From contig MU128996.1 of the NCBI GenBank assembly GCA_014904985.1, positions 1 to 64,000 of the forward strand: a DNA stretch of 64,000 nucleotides, read 5' to 3'. The stretch's first letter is position 1; the number at the start of each line of letters is the position of its first letter. Made by a program: the position numbers and the translations under genes. Shown piece after piece: positions 22,615-35,196 of this stretch. The notes under the pieces were generated by a model. It saw only the letters and a program-made list of their open reading frames with translations, did not search any database and had not been told where the DNA came from. The stretch is from Hydnum rufescens UP504. Lineage: Eukaryota; Basidiomycota; Agaricomycetes; Cantharellales; Hydnaceae.

Positions 22615-25600
22615 GAGAGGCAACCTTCCACTCGGACGTTCAGTGCGTCCAGTGCACCTGTCGAAAAGTCTGGGGTCGTGCTGTCCGACCCCACGGACCC
22701 AGAACGGACTAACGCCGTTATGCTCAAAAGTCCTGAACCAGAGGATGATCCGGCCTCGGCCTCTGTATCATTCGGTCTCCTTTCTCATCCTGAAGGCCAA
22801 GGCTCATCCTACTCACCTCTTGCCCAACCCAATTACGCTCCTCGAGTAGAGAATTCCGAAGTTCCATTGCAACGTGGACCTTCCGAGCTACCTCCACCGG
22901 CTCTCCGCATGCACCACCACACATCTTGGACCAGCAGCGGCAGCTCACGGGTCGGTGCACCTCACGACGCAGACGAATCCGCTTCCGGGCAATCTCCATC
23001 CCCCAGGTTGTCTGTTATAGTGAGCCCTGTACGAGGACTCACGTCTTCCCATAGTCCGGCACCTCCGTCTACCGTCCCTAGATCGGAGGTTCCTGGAGGT
23101 GTAATGCGATTTGCAGTGGGATTCACGCCTCAACCACAATATGAGGTGGAGAACCCCCGCGCACCAGTTGCCAACTCGTTTCGAGCCGTGATTTCTACCA
23201 CGCCGGCCCTCGAGCTTAGCGAGGCTAGAACCCAGAAGGAGATGGATATACCCTCGAGACCAAGCAACTCGAGCAGTAGTTCGACGAGGATTGCCCGGGC
23301 GGACAACAACACTATAACGTTGAAGGATGTCCCCCTGGTGTCTAGTCTTGGCACGAAAACGCAGTCACCTGGGACTCTTCTCTCTCAGACGCCGCATCCC
23401 CTGGCTGATGCCTTCCCACCCGGGGTCCGATCCCTTTTCCAAGATGAAGCGAACGATGCGCCAGAAACGAAAGAGATGCCAGCTCTGAACGATTTACCTT
23501 CGTCGATGTCTCTCACTGTTCTTTCTAGTCCTGTGATCTCATCCTCGATCACTCTGGACAAGGTCGTGCCTACGCTCCCTGAAAAGGTTCTTCCTGAGAT
23601 TACTCGCGGTGATGATGCTGAGCCCGATACGATTGCAGCGGTCAAGGGACCAGATGATAGTTTGGAGGATCTTACGAGCACACACGCTCTGACGTCCCTA
23701 ATATCGATAGGCCTCCCTGCACCCTCTGAGAACTCAGTCAGGCTCGTCGTTAGTGGTGCATTCGATGTGAAGGAGGACTCTGATCATCCGGTGATTGTCC
23801 CCTCCGACAAAACTAATTATGCCACCTTGCCACTCGCGTCTGATGATATCACAAGCAAGGATATTCCTTCCTTACCTTTGGCTTCAGCGCCCCCTCCGTC
23901 GACATTTTCTGCTATTGAGATCCAAGTTGATGCAGAAATCGCCGTCAGGCCATCTCCCATAGTCGAAGGAGGGGTGTCTGTCCAGCCTGCTGCAGAGCTG
24001 TTAACGGTTGTCACTGAGAGAGACGTAGGATCCTCATCTATTCCGTTCGTCCACACCCCCTTTGAGGACGCTCCCCATGGTGTGAAGATTTCAACTGTTT
24101 CCACATCTTGTGCTTGTACCCCACTTGAGGCTGGACTGCCCAGTGAGCCAGTCGAGCCGAGTCGCATTGATGTGTCTGGACGGACTGAACCGGGGGTTAA
24201 TCTGCACCCAATTGAATTATCCGAACTCGGTCCCACCACGCCACATGATACAAAACTGTTGACCTCTGCCTCTCATCCCAGATCTACAGCCATAGGGGAA
24301 CCAAGAGACCTGGATACAGACTACCCTACATCAGAAGAATACGTTCCTGGACCTTCACCTCGTCCTATTTCTGATATGCTCGCGGCCCCACTGGCCACCA
24401 CATCTGTTGAGGAGGCTAATGCTGCCACCTCTAGACCGTCTGCCCTAGAGGCTGATCTGCAACCCACTGCGTCGGGGCGACTCGTTCTTGACAGTCCAGC
24501 CCTTTGGGATGCTCCTGTTGCCGGTGTGGCTTCGACCCCGGCGCCTAGTGCATCTGTCGAACAGTCTAGGGCCATTACGTCTGTGCCGCCTGACCCTGAG
24601 GACAACCGGGCCTTTCTTGCATCTGAGAGACCTGTTCTCGACGGTTCAGCTAATTGGGATGCTCTTGTTGCCGACGTGGCCAAGACCCTGCCCCCCAGTG
24701 CACGTGTCGACCAGCCTGGGGCCGTCACGCCCGGACCAGAGGACAATCTGGCCCTTCCTATCTCTAAGAGACCTGTTCTTGATACTTCAATTGATTGGGA
24801 AGCTCCGGTTATCAATGTGCTCAAAGCCCCACTTTCCAGTGCATCCGATGAACAGCCTGGGGTCATCACGACCGGACCGCCTGAACCTGGGGACACCCTT
24901 GCCCCTGTGGCATCTGAGATCCCTGTTCTTGATTCTTTAATTGATTGGGAGGCTCCTGTTATCTATGTCCCTGAGCCCCCAGTTCCCAGTGCATCTGTTG
25001 AACAGCCTAGGGCCATCACGACCAAAGGTCCTGAACCAGAGGATGATCCAGCCTCCATTACGTCTGAGAGACCCATTCTGGATTCTCTAATTTATTTGGG
25101 ATCTCTTATCGACGTGACTGAGGCCCCAATCATGCCCAGTGCACCCGTTGAACAGCCTAGGGCCGTTGCGACCAAGGGGCCTGAATCAGAGGATGATCCG
25201 GCCCCTGCTGCGTCGGAGAGACCCGTTCCTGATATTCTAATTGATTGGGAAATCCTTGATATCAACGTGGCTAAGGCCACAATACCCAATGCATCCATCG
25301 AACGGGCTAACGCCGTCATGCTCGAAAGTCTTGAACCAGAGGATGATCCGGCCTCTGTTGTATCTGAGAGACCTGTTTCTGACACTGCGACTCCTTGGGA
25401 CACTCCTGTCACTGAGGTGCCCGAGACCCTACCGCTCAGTGCATCCCACAAACAGCCCGTCACGCTCGGACCGTCTGAACTAGAGGGTGATCTGAGCGCT
25501 GGTGCATCTGAGGGACCCATTCTTGGCTCTCTAATTGACTGGGAAGCTCCAGTTATCGATGCGACCAATGCCCCACCTTCCAGAGCATCGGACGAACAGC

Positions 25601-27961
25601 CTAGCGCCGTTACGTTGGGATCACCTGCGTCTGAAAGACCTGTTCTTGACACTCCGGCTTATTGGAACACTGATGTTACTGACGTGGCTGAGGCCCCGCA
25701 GTTAAGTGCGTCCAATGCACCTGTCGAAAAGTCTGGGATCGTCCTGTCCGACCCCCCGGGCCCAGAAGACGTTCTGGACGACACGGCGCCGGATAGACCG
25801 GTCTCCAAAGCCTTATATCCGTCGGATCCTCAAGTTACCGATGAGATTGATGCCCTTGCGTCCAGCGTGTGCTCTGGAGACGATACTGTTACCATGGCTT
25901 ATCCTCCCTCAGCGGTTGGTGACTCAATCCAAGCAGACACGAAGGATCAAGTACATCGAAAAACGAAGACTCGCTCCGCCCCAGGAATTGACCGCTTTAA
26001 TGCATTCGCCTCCAGGGCCCTCGAATCCCTAACATCCTACGATCCGCATCGTCCTCCGATATCTCCAACCGGGAGCCCTTATCTGGTCAAATCGATGCGA
26101 GCCCACCCGCGCAGCCCACCAATCCATTCCCAGCCTCCACCCCTTCCACTCGGACATCTCCGAAAGGGATTTCCATTGGAATAGACGAAGCTACTTCCAT
26201 TCTGCCAGACATTGTGATTACGGCCTCTTCCACAGAGGCTCTTGAGCAAGGCCCAGATACTAGTCCATCATTTGCCAATCCCCAACCCAGTCCCCCCGAA
26301 ATTCCCGACTTGACTGGGCGGATTGATCGTTTGGGGTTAACACCCATTGCCACAGGCGGATACTCCTCAGTCTGGAGAGGTAGATTGCTCTCTGCCACCT
26401 CCGATGACACTGATCGAGCTTTGCAGGTGTTCTTAATTGATCACCCCGCAGGGCACCTGTGCTGACAATCAATGCCCTAGGTTGCTATCAAGGTGCTTCG
26501 TGTTTTGTATACGGACGAACACACGGCCACACGGAAACTCCACAAGGTAAATTATTTGACAGTTACACCACGGATCTTTCATTCACAATAGGCGTAGCGT
26601 CTGCATGTGGAAATGCGAATATGGGCCAAATTGCGTCACGAGAACGTGGTGAGATTGTTAGGTCATACCGAAGAACCCGAAGGGCCAGGTCTCGTTTCAA
26701 TGCTGTACCCTCACGGCAGTGTGTTGAGCTTTTTAGCGAAGAATCCAAGTGTCAATCGAGAGATTATAGTGCGTTTACATCCTTATGCTTTACTCGAATA
26801 TGAGATCCTTCGCCCACTGAGTTTGATCTTTACAGTGTGCCGATGTCGTGCTGGGGTTACAATACTTGCATGAACACGACCCTCCAATTATACACGGCGA
26901 TCTGAAAGGGGTATGCTTGAATAGGCCGAGCGGTGGTGCCATGCTGATCAACTGACATCCTCAGCCAAACGTGTTGATCGATGCGGAAGGAAGAGCGAGT
27001 ATTTGTGATTTTGGACTGTCTATAATCCTTGACGGGGGACCTACTGGCCGTACGACATCAAACTTCGGCGGGTCACTGCGATTTCTGGCTCCCGAACTTC
27101 TGGGCGAAAGCGCTAGAACTGTGCAGACAGACATATATGCATATGCATGTACTTGCATTCAGGTGGGGTCCATTCTCGCCATATGTGGTCCTCTCTGTCT
27201 AACTTGTAAATGTCGATTCCCTGTAGATCTTGTTTGACCAGAAGCCCTACCACCAACTCTCCAAAGAGGCATACATTGTCCGTGCTATATTGCATCACCC
27301 ACCCTTTGAACCATCAAACGAAGAAGTTACCTTTCCTCCCTTTTTGGGAATTTTGAAGCGCTCCTGGGATCACGACCGATGGAGCCGGCCACCATTGAAG
27401 TTAATCATCGACACTCTACAGCGCTGCCTATATCGTACCTATCGAGCGAACTTGGGCATCCATCAAGGAATTGTACGTGCTCTTTCTAGATAGTACTCTA
27501 CTAGATTATGCACCTAAATTATTACTTGAATTATTACTTGACAGGGGAAGCGTGTTCGATTTATGGGCCTTCCTGGCATTGAACCAGGAAACCTGGTCGC
27601 GCTCGCCGACGGTGGACTGAGCATCTTTGTGGATTCGTCCCCTTCCTCTGCCGAGTCCCGATCTATCAGCGTTATCGCTGGGAATTGATGGATGGGCAGG
27701 ACCTCGGGGGTGCGTTCGGTCTTCTTCGCTAACACAAGTAAATCCTGATAGGATGTTGGTAGATTCAGAGGATGGCTCCGATGTATCTTGGTCCCCTGAA
27801 GCAGATCATCAGTATTCACCTTTCGCCGCTTCTTCCTCTCTCTCCGGGAAATTTACTTCGTCGGAGAGCTCTCCCTACGTCTCAAAATGGAACGATTATT
27901 CTGCAAAATTTCGCCTGCCCTACTCGTCGATGGTGTCCTATGAGTCCTACCACAAAGCTTA
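22615..27961 (+). CDS. K3: type B repeat region plus TKL kinase (frameshifts)
   Basis: One exon is open from the acceptor at 22615 to 26184 (1190 codons). It starts inside a type B repeat (SASSAPVEKSGVV), jumps to the type B Pro/Ser-rich part (VSFGLLSHPEGQGSS), and then runs through about nine 50-residue repeats at 24478-25793. It lacks the type B promoter and first exon. A C is missing near 26088 relative to K5 and K6, so the kinase linker continues in another frame to 26426. Kinase exons are clean: 26481-26546 (VAIKVLR), 26598-26768, 26836-26910 (HGDLKG), 26965-27162 (CDFGLS, APELLGES) and 27227-27472. The last kinase exon from 27545 has a one-base loss near 27645. The conserved tail frame with YVSKWNDYSAKFRLPYSS ends at 27961. 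Together with K2 this would encode a tandem-kinase protein if the single-base defects are not real. Confidence 0.7.
24478..25793 (+). repeat. Tandem 150 nt coding repeats (about nine copies) in K3
   Basis: Each unit encodes about 50 residues with the consensus order RPVLDSLIDWEAPVI, then a variable PSASVEQPRAVT stretch, then GPPEPEDDPAPVASE. Unit lengths range from about 41 to 53 residues and keep the frame. Conserved points are the RPVLD start, a Trp about ten residues in, and the acidic PEDD end. Copy-to-copy divergence is high enough that the frame must have been selected for some time. Confidence 0.9.
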
Positions 27962-29015
27962 GTTCGAGTTCGTAAACGGTATAGTGGATGCAGCAATGAG
28001 AATTTACACCAGGACTTTTAATTGGGTGCAGGCAGGGGGCGTCAAGTCACTGGAGGTCGAATCCAGTCACAGGGATACTAGCGTTTCCTTACAACCGACC
28101 GTCATCTTCTGTCTTATTCATGTGTCGTGCTGTGTATGTATATATGTGGCTACGACTATGATGTCAATTCCAGACACATGTATGTGTATGACTTGGAAGA
28201 AGAAAAGACACTACTGTACATGGGTATTACACTTGGGCAAACGTGACGTTTACACCCCTGGGGGGAGATTAGTGTAATACAAGAAATCAAGCTCGGGCAA
28301 TCGAAAATTTGGGAATGTTGAACACGACAAGGATCGGTGCGAAAAAATCAGCCGTACTATGGAGACATATTCTTGACCTTTAGTCAATTTCTGCAGATTT
28401 ATCTGCTGCCTGCGGACTCCTCAGGGTCCCTGACGATATGGAAAAACGGAGAGCGCATTGAAGGAACGTGCATGGGACTCATCAGCCGTTCTCCGGTGAG
28501 CGAAGGATCCTCCAAGGGACATCATATGCTGCAGCAGCACGGGAAACATGAGTATATTTGCCCGTTGCATGTCCCGCGGACCAGTGATACCTTTTGGGAG
28601 GCACAGAATGTTCACAGAGGTGGCGGATCGTGCCGGCACTCCGACAGGGTCGGCAAAACGAGAAACGCTTCTACTCGCAGTCTTTTTACAATATAAAAAG
28701 TCAGAAGCGATTCTTGCGTTGCCGAAGGCCCTAGTACTCATCATCTCCATCTTACTTCCCATTACATGTTGAAATGTGTGAGTTCTAAGCTTCCACTTCT
28801 TGGATGCAATGCGGCAAACGAGTTGGCCTGCACCGTCCAGGAATAATGGGCTCTCCCAAGCGCCCCCACTCTCAGACGCCTTCCATTTTCACACCAGCGT
28901 CCTGCAAGTCCGGTTACACCAATGTCTTGCCCACGCGTGCCATGCCGTTTTGCCGTATTCGAAGAGGCTTCGATAACCACGGCGGCAAAGCAGATAGCCT
29001 CCTGAGCGGCATTCA
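27962..29015 (+). other. K3 3' flank and K4 upstream region
   Basis: It contains the shared 3' block (TGTCAATTCCAGACACATG near 28155) and a repeated intergenic piece with TTTAGTCAATTTCTGCAGATT near 28380. From about 28840 it is the type B promoter region that also precedes K5. I see no gene. Confidence 0.5.
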
Positions 29016-29028
29016 TATATATAATTAT
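29016..29028 (+). promoter_or_regulatory. TATA box of the type B unit K4
   Basis: TATATATAATTAT lies 45-57 nt before the ATG at 29073. The same box in the same place occurs before K5, and a decayed form before the fragment at 18.0 kb, which supports a real core promoter element. Confidence 0.6.
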
Positions 29029-31139
29029 CCCTGATTCTGTTAGTTTTCGCCTGTTCGTGTTGTTGGACATCCATGGCTGAGCCTCCCCCGCTTTCCAGCT
29101 CCACGTTCAACCCAATCAGCTCGCCACAGCAACACTTACGATCGAGGGGTCGGACACCATTTATTGATTTTGTTCAGCAGTCAAATGTACTAGGTGAGCG
29201 GGGTCGTTCTTTGTTCCTGCGTACATTCTTATGCTCTCCCTGCGTCTGCAGGCCCTGCACGTTTCGCACTGGCCACTAGCAACATACCTCGTGCACTCGA
29301 AAAGGCATCTCCATTACCACCAGCTAAGCCCAGTCCCACAAGGCCTCTCTCCCCGTCCCATGAGCCAAACAATGTACCGTACACACCAGCATACGCATTA
29401 GTACCAGTGTCCTTCCCTACCACGTCCCCATTGATGCCTTCCACTACAATCTATACTCCGACTTCTCCATTAGCTTCGGAGTGCTTATCGTCTCGATTAT
29501 CGAGGGTTAGACCTATATCACTCGGCCACCCTTCTCATCCTGAAGACCAAGGCTCGCTATCTCACCCAATCCGATTACCCCCTCAAGAAGAGAGTTCTTC
29601 TGAAGTTCCACTGCAACGCGGACCTTCTGAGCTACCCCCACGGGTTCCTCGCACGCACTACCGTACATCCAGCATCAGCCGCAGCGGCTCACAGATCGGT
29701 ACCCCTCATGACGCAGATGGATCTGCTTCTGGGTGACCTTCATCCCCCAATTGTCTAGTATAGTGAGCCCTGCACGAAGACCCATGTCTTTCCATATTCC
29801 TGAACCTCTGTCCACCGTTCCTTGAACGGGGGCGGGGAGTGTGTCGTGCGATAGGATTTCTTCCACAGTCCCAGCTCCTGTGTGCCGGTTTCCTACTCAT
29901 TTCTGCCCGTGACTTCCACCGTGCCGACTCTCGAGCTTAGCGAAGCCAGAACCCAGAGGGATACAGATACAGCCTCGAAACCACACAACCTAGGCAGTAA
30001 TTCTACGAGGACTACACCGGCGGACAACAATGAAGGACATCCCTCTGGTGCCGACTGGTCTTGGCCCGAAACGCTGTCCCCTGGCACTGTTCTCTTTCAG
30101 ACACTGATCCCCTCTCCAAGATGAACCGAACCATGAAGCAGAACAAAAGAAACACCAACTCTGAACGATTCTCCTTCATCGATGTCACTCACTGTGCTTC
30201 TAGTCCCGTGATCTCATTTTCAGTCACTGTCAAGGTCGTGCCTACGCTTCTTGACGACCTTCCTGAGATTTGTCACATGACGATGCTCAGCCTGATATGA
30301 TCTCAACGATTGAGGGACTAGATGATACTTTGGAGGATATTACGGGCAAACACATTCCGACCTCTTTGATATCGCCCTGTGCCCTCTGAGACCCCAGTCA
30401 AGCTCGTTGTTAGTGATACATTTGACATGGAGGACTCTGACCATCCGGTGATCATCCCCTCTGACAAAGTTGATTACGGCATCTCGGCAGTGACGTCTGA
30501 TGATATCACGACTGAGGACGTTCCTTACCTTTGCCCTTATTGTCTTCTCCGTCATTTTCTGCCACCGAAGAGACCCTATTCGATGCAGAAGTCACCGTCG
30601 GACCATCTCCAACTGTCGAAGGAACCGTGCGTGTGTAGCCTGCAGCAGAGCTGTTAACGGTGCTCATTGAAAGAGATCGCGGGATCGTCGTCTATTCCGT
30701 TCGTCCCTGCAGCCTTCGAGGAGGCTCCCCACGATGTGAAAGCTTCAACTGCCTCGGAATCTCGTGCTCTTGCCCTGGTTGAGGCTACACTGCCCAGTGA
30801 GCCAGGCGGCCAAGGTAGTATTGACGTCTCTCCGGATCGGCTGAACCAGAGGTTGATCTGCACCAAATTGAATCGTTTAAACTCAGTCCTACCACGCCGC
30901 ATGATGCAGAACTCCACTGCTCCTCTGCTTCCCAAGCCACGTCTGCAGCTGTTAAAGGGACCGAGAGACATGGATGCTACAGTACTCTAAGTCAGAAGAA
31001 GCACGTTCCTGAACCTTCACTTCACCCCTGTCGTATTTCTGATGTGCTCGAGACTCCAGTGGCCACCACAGACATTGCAAGGGGCTAGCATTGTTAACTC
31101 TAGATCGTCTGCCCTAGACGCTGATCTGTAACCTGCTAC

Positions 31140-31660
31140 ATTTGAGAGACTCGTTCTTGACAGCCTAACTCCTTGGGATGCTCCTGTTGCCAGTGTAGCT
31201 GAGACTCTCTGTACCTAGTGCTCTGTCGAATAGTCTAGGGCCGTCACGATCCAGACCACCTGACCCAGGGGACGATTAGGCCCCTCCTGGGTCTGGGAGG
31301 CTCATTCCTGACCAACTAATTAGGACGCTCTTCTTGCTGATCTGGCCGAGGTCCCGCTGCCCAGTGCATCCGTCAAGCAGCCTAGGGCCGTCACGCCCGG
31401 ACCGTGTGGACCAGAGGACGATCTGACTCCTGCTGTGTCTAATAGACCTGTTCTTGATACTCCAATTGATTAGGAAGCCCAGTTATCAATGTGGTCAACG
31501 CCCCACCTTCCAGTGCATCCGACGAACAGCCTAGGGCCGTCACGCCAGACCGCCTGCACCAGAGGACTCTCTGGCCCGTGCTACGTCTGGAAGACTTGTT
31601 CTTGACACTCCGACTTATTGGAATACTGATGCTACCGATGTGGCCGAGGTCCCGGTGACG
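31140..31660 (+). repeat. Degenerate 150 nt repeats in K4
   Basis: These are the same repeat family as in K3 and K5 (phrases such as GATACTCCAATTGATT and CCTAGGGCCGTCACG recur), but with stop codons and indels and only about four recognisable units. Confidence 0.7.
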
Positions 31661-31999
31661 ATACTGTTACCACGGTTTATCCTCCCTCAGCGGTTGATGA
31701 TTTAACCCGAGCAGGCACAAAGGAGCAAATACGTCGCAGGATGAAGACTCGCCCGCCCCAGGAATTGAACACTTCCGCGTATTCGCCTCAAAGGCCCTCG
31801 AATTCCTGACACTGTACGATCCACCTCGTCCTTCAATATCTCGAACCGCGAACCCCGTATCTGGCCAAACTGGTGAGAGGCGATCCGTGCAGCCCAGTAA
31901 TTCATTCCCACCTCTCACTTCTCCATTCCAAGGTCCCCTGAAGTAGTTTCCACTGGAATAGATCAAGCCACGTCCATTTGGCAAGGCGTTGTGCACGTG

Positions 32000-32515
32000 T
32001 GCGCAGACACGTTTCTCGACCTCTTATTTGACGGCGTGATCAGTTCATGATCGTCCTTTAGCACCAATATAACCCTGTTCTTAAACCGGATATAAATCTT
32101 CCAGGCCAAGACCCCTCGCGTCCCGGTAGGTCGTTATTTCTCAGTACACAGGTTGTGCCGACCATATCCAGACGGTGAAATAAATTTACGGAGGCGAGCC
32201 GAGCGAGGCTTACTGTTCATCCAGTCAGCCTCTCATTCAGTAATGATGCGTAGGATATATGAGGGTTTTGGCTGCTTCCAGAGTCCAGATTCACCTCGTC
32301 TTTGGGGGAGTCAAAGAAACTGAAGGACGATATGCTATGCGAACCTCGGGTTTTTCTTTCACTTTGCCTTCGTTCACGATTATCAGCATACAAGGGCATC
32401 GTTTCTACTTTTGGATCTCACCTCCACTCTCTCTTCATTTGATCTCACCTAAATTGGTGCCAAAGACTCACCTGTGGCCAATGTGAGATCTCGGAACGGC
32501 AAGGACCCGTATAAG
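32000..32515 (+). repeat. Type A intergenic block inserted inside K4
   Basis: It matches 53800-54290, 48800-49230 and 59480-59950, sharing GTGAAATAAATTTACGGAG and CCAGATTCACCTCGTCTTTG. It occupies the place where the kinase exons should be, so K4 is a recombination chimera. Confidence 0.75.
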
Positions 32516-32938
32516 TCAACCATCGACCGAAGAAGTCACCTTTCCTTCATTTTTGCAAATTTTGCAGCGCTGCTACGATCATGACCAATTGAATCGGCCA
32601 TCGACACTGTACAGCATTACCTATACCTTACCAATCAAGCAAACCTGGGCATCCACCAAGGAATTGTATGTGTTTTTTCTGAAGGGTGTTCTACTGCTTT
32701 GTGCCCCTATATTATTGGTTTACAGGGGTGGCCTATTTGACTTATGTACCTCCCTGGCATTGAAGAAGCAAAGCTGATTTCGGTGGCCGACGGTGGGCTG
32801 AACATCGTCGTGCTTTCTTCGACCTCATTCCACTGGGTCCCGATCTATCAGCGTTATCGCCGGGAATTGATGGATGGACAGAACCTTGAAAGCGCATTGC
32901 GTCTAGAATTAATACCCGACCTTTTAACAGGGATATAG

Positions 32939-35141
32939 CACTGGGCCTTGACCCGCTGGGGATGGCGTCGAGTCACAGCGACACGATCCACAATCTCCTT
33001 CCGTTACTTATTCATGTGCATCATGCTGTCATGTTGTATGTGTGATGTGGTTACGAGTGTAGCTGACAATTGCCGCACGCGTACGTATACGACTCGATCA
33101 AGGAAGAAAAGATATTGCATATGTGTCCTTTACACTCTTGGGGGGAGATTAATGTGGAAATGAACTACACGCAGTCGTAAATTCTCGGAAGAAGGGGAAA
33201 AATCAGCCAAACTAACTAGGCCTCTTCTTGTCGGCTTCTTTAGTCAACTTCCACACATTCCGACCACGCCCTGAAAATGGCGAAATGACCTAACACGCTT
33301 CACCATTTTTATATTGAGAAACGCGTTTCTTGGAAACGTTTCTGGCCTGGGGAATCCTACGAGGCCCTTAGCATGCTGCCTACAGATTCCATGGGAACCC
33401 AATAATATACAAAAATGCAGAGGGCATTAAAGGAATGTGAATGGGACGCACCAACTTTCTGGCCGTTCTCGGTCTTTTCCCCCGTGTGTGGGCTGTGGAG
33501 TCGATCAATGATTGGTACAGTACCAGATCATGCCCATGCATACTTCCTGGTCCCCTAGTCTATCCTCATTCTGTGAATCGGGACCCAAGGGAAGCACAGA
33601 ACACTTCCCGACAGACTGATACTGGATACGTACGCGTATCATATCACGCCAATGCCCCCTCTCGCTCTCCGCCACCTACATATATATATAGTACTGTAAC
33701 ACTGTTGTACCTCCGCACACGAGTCTCATCCAAGATACGTCGGAAATTCCCACGGGACAGGGGTCTTCGCCCAGTTCTGTTTGATTCTCGACACCAGAGT
33801 TTGAATCAGCCCACTCAATGCTGTGAGGGAACCCATGTACCGATGTCTGCATGTGTTGTCAGTAAATTAAGACCGAGTGCAGACACAGGTGGACACGGTG
33901 AAGATACAGTAATCTCGGCCCACTCGACCCCATTCATCCTGAATTGGGAGAAAGGGAAAAGAGTTCCAGGGTCACATTATCCGGATATGAGTGAACGTGC
34001 TGAATTCATTGAAAAGATGTAGCTGGTACGATGAGTTCGTGGGGAAAAGAGGGTATCGCAGTATCTCAGGCTCGCATGGTTGTCCCTTTGAAGAATCCAG
34101 GTCACGATGTGCGGATTGCTATCCAATTTCGACTGGAGGCTGACACGAAATTCTTGTAGCAGGTATGGAAGATGAGCACTGTGAACTCCTCTTGTTATCC
34201 CATCCCTCATTATCTTGGCTCAGGGTCCAATATGCAAGGGTACAAGTATTTTTTTCTGAAAAACGTGCTCGGAGCCTTATCGGGGCTCAGATCTAGATCG
34301 GGAGATTTCCTTATCGATGAACCTATGGTCGAAATGATACAGTAACACCGCAGTCAACACTACCGTCCCAGTCCCAGATGCGACCGAGTCGGCGGGGGGG
34401 AGAAGACACCAACGCACATGCAGAGTAATTAAGTCTTCCGCTCATGACACATCTCGCACGCCGGTCGCGGCGGCGGGAAAACGGACGCGGTGTTGTGTCA
34501 CAGAAGCTCTATTGAAGATGAGTTGCCGAGCAGTCCCTTGATTTTGACGAGGGTCCTTTCGGGAACTCATTTCGTAGCCCTCTTCGGATATCCTCGCGAA
34601 ATGCTGTTTCGATATTGCACTTCTCCTATTGTACGATAGATGCCTGCTATCAGGTCATAGAACCCAAACATTCTTGAAAGAAAAGTGATGTTTTGTGGAA
34701 ATACGGTGTCGAGTGCCGGACGGACCCTTATTGCATAGTTTTTCATGGAACCATGATGCACGGTCCAGCCCTGACGTGCCATTATCGGGTAACGGAATCG
34801 GGTAAAGGATCCGACAGGTCCTATTTCCATCGCAGTCGGCCTCAGCCAACTCGTTTAAGTCAATACCTAAGAGAAGCCAATTCGGGGTGAGGTTGACTGG
34901 GCTATTTCGGAATGGCCCCGGTTGCTTCCGGACGATGTTCATCCTCGAGAAAGTGAAACGGTGATCTCCCAAGCGCCACCTACACCCCAGATGCCCTCTA
35001 TGTTCACATCAACCCACCCCCTCCAAGTCTGGTCAAGACCGTATCTTATCCACGTGTGCTATTTAGTATTTGACACGAACGGAAATAGCTGCCGTATTCG
35101 AAGAGGCCACGGGGGAGCAAACAACCTGGCGAAATGTCATT
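32939..35141 (+). other. Intergenic between K4 and K5
   Basis: The shared 3' block lies near 33060. A repeated block at 33440-33990 also appears at about 41390-41850, 46280-46750 and 58340-58790. The longest ORF (33441-34022) lies within that repeat and is not preserved in the other copies, so I do not call a gene. Positions 34040-34960 hold nothing recognisable. From about 34970 the type B promoter region begins. Confidence 0.5.
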
Positions 35142-35150
35142 TATATAATT
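35142..35150 (+). promoter_or_regulatory. TATA box of the type B unit K5
   Basis: TATATAATT lies about 50 nt before the ATG at 35197, in the same position as in K4. Confidence 0.6.
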
Positions 35151-35196
35151 ATCACTGGTTCTCTCAGCTTTCGCCTGCTCGTGTTGTTGGACATCC

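Larger units (their letters stand above)
29073..32938 (+). pseudogene. K4: type B TKL kinase, kinase domain mostly deleted
   Basis: The 5' end is well preserved: ATG at 29073, exon 1 29073-29193 (MAEPPPLSSSTFNPISSP), a GTGAGC donor, and exon 2 from 29252 with EKASPLPPAKPSP and PLQRGPSELPP. The frame breaks near 29733 and repeatedly afterwards. The 150 nt repeat zone (about 31140-31660) has stops. At about 32000 the linker runs into an intergenic block normally found upstream of type A units, and similarity to the kinase returns only at about 32520, in the last C-lobe exon. The P-loop, VAIK, HGDLKG and DFG exons are all missing. The final exon (about 32725-32938) still encodes LPGIEEAKLISVADGGL. 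It cannot make an active kinase. Confidence 0.85.

Noticed and set aside
28040..28075. tRNA-like box (GGTCGAATCC) after K3
   Set aside because: There is no acceptor stem, D arm or anticodon arm around it, and the box is not conserved in the other 3' flanks.
33441..34022. 193-codon ORF between K4 and K5
   Set aside because: It lies in an intergenic block repeated at 41.4, 46.3 and 58.4 kb, and the frame is not kept in the other copies.
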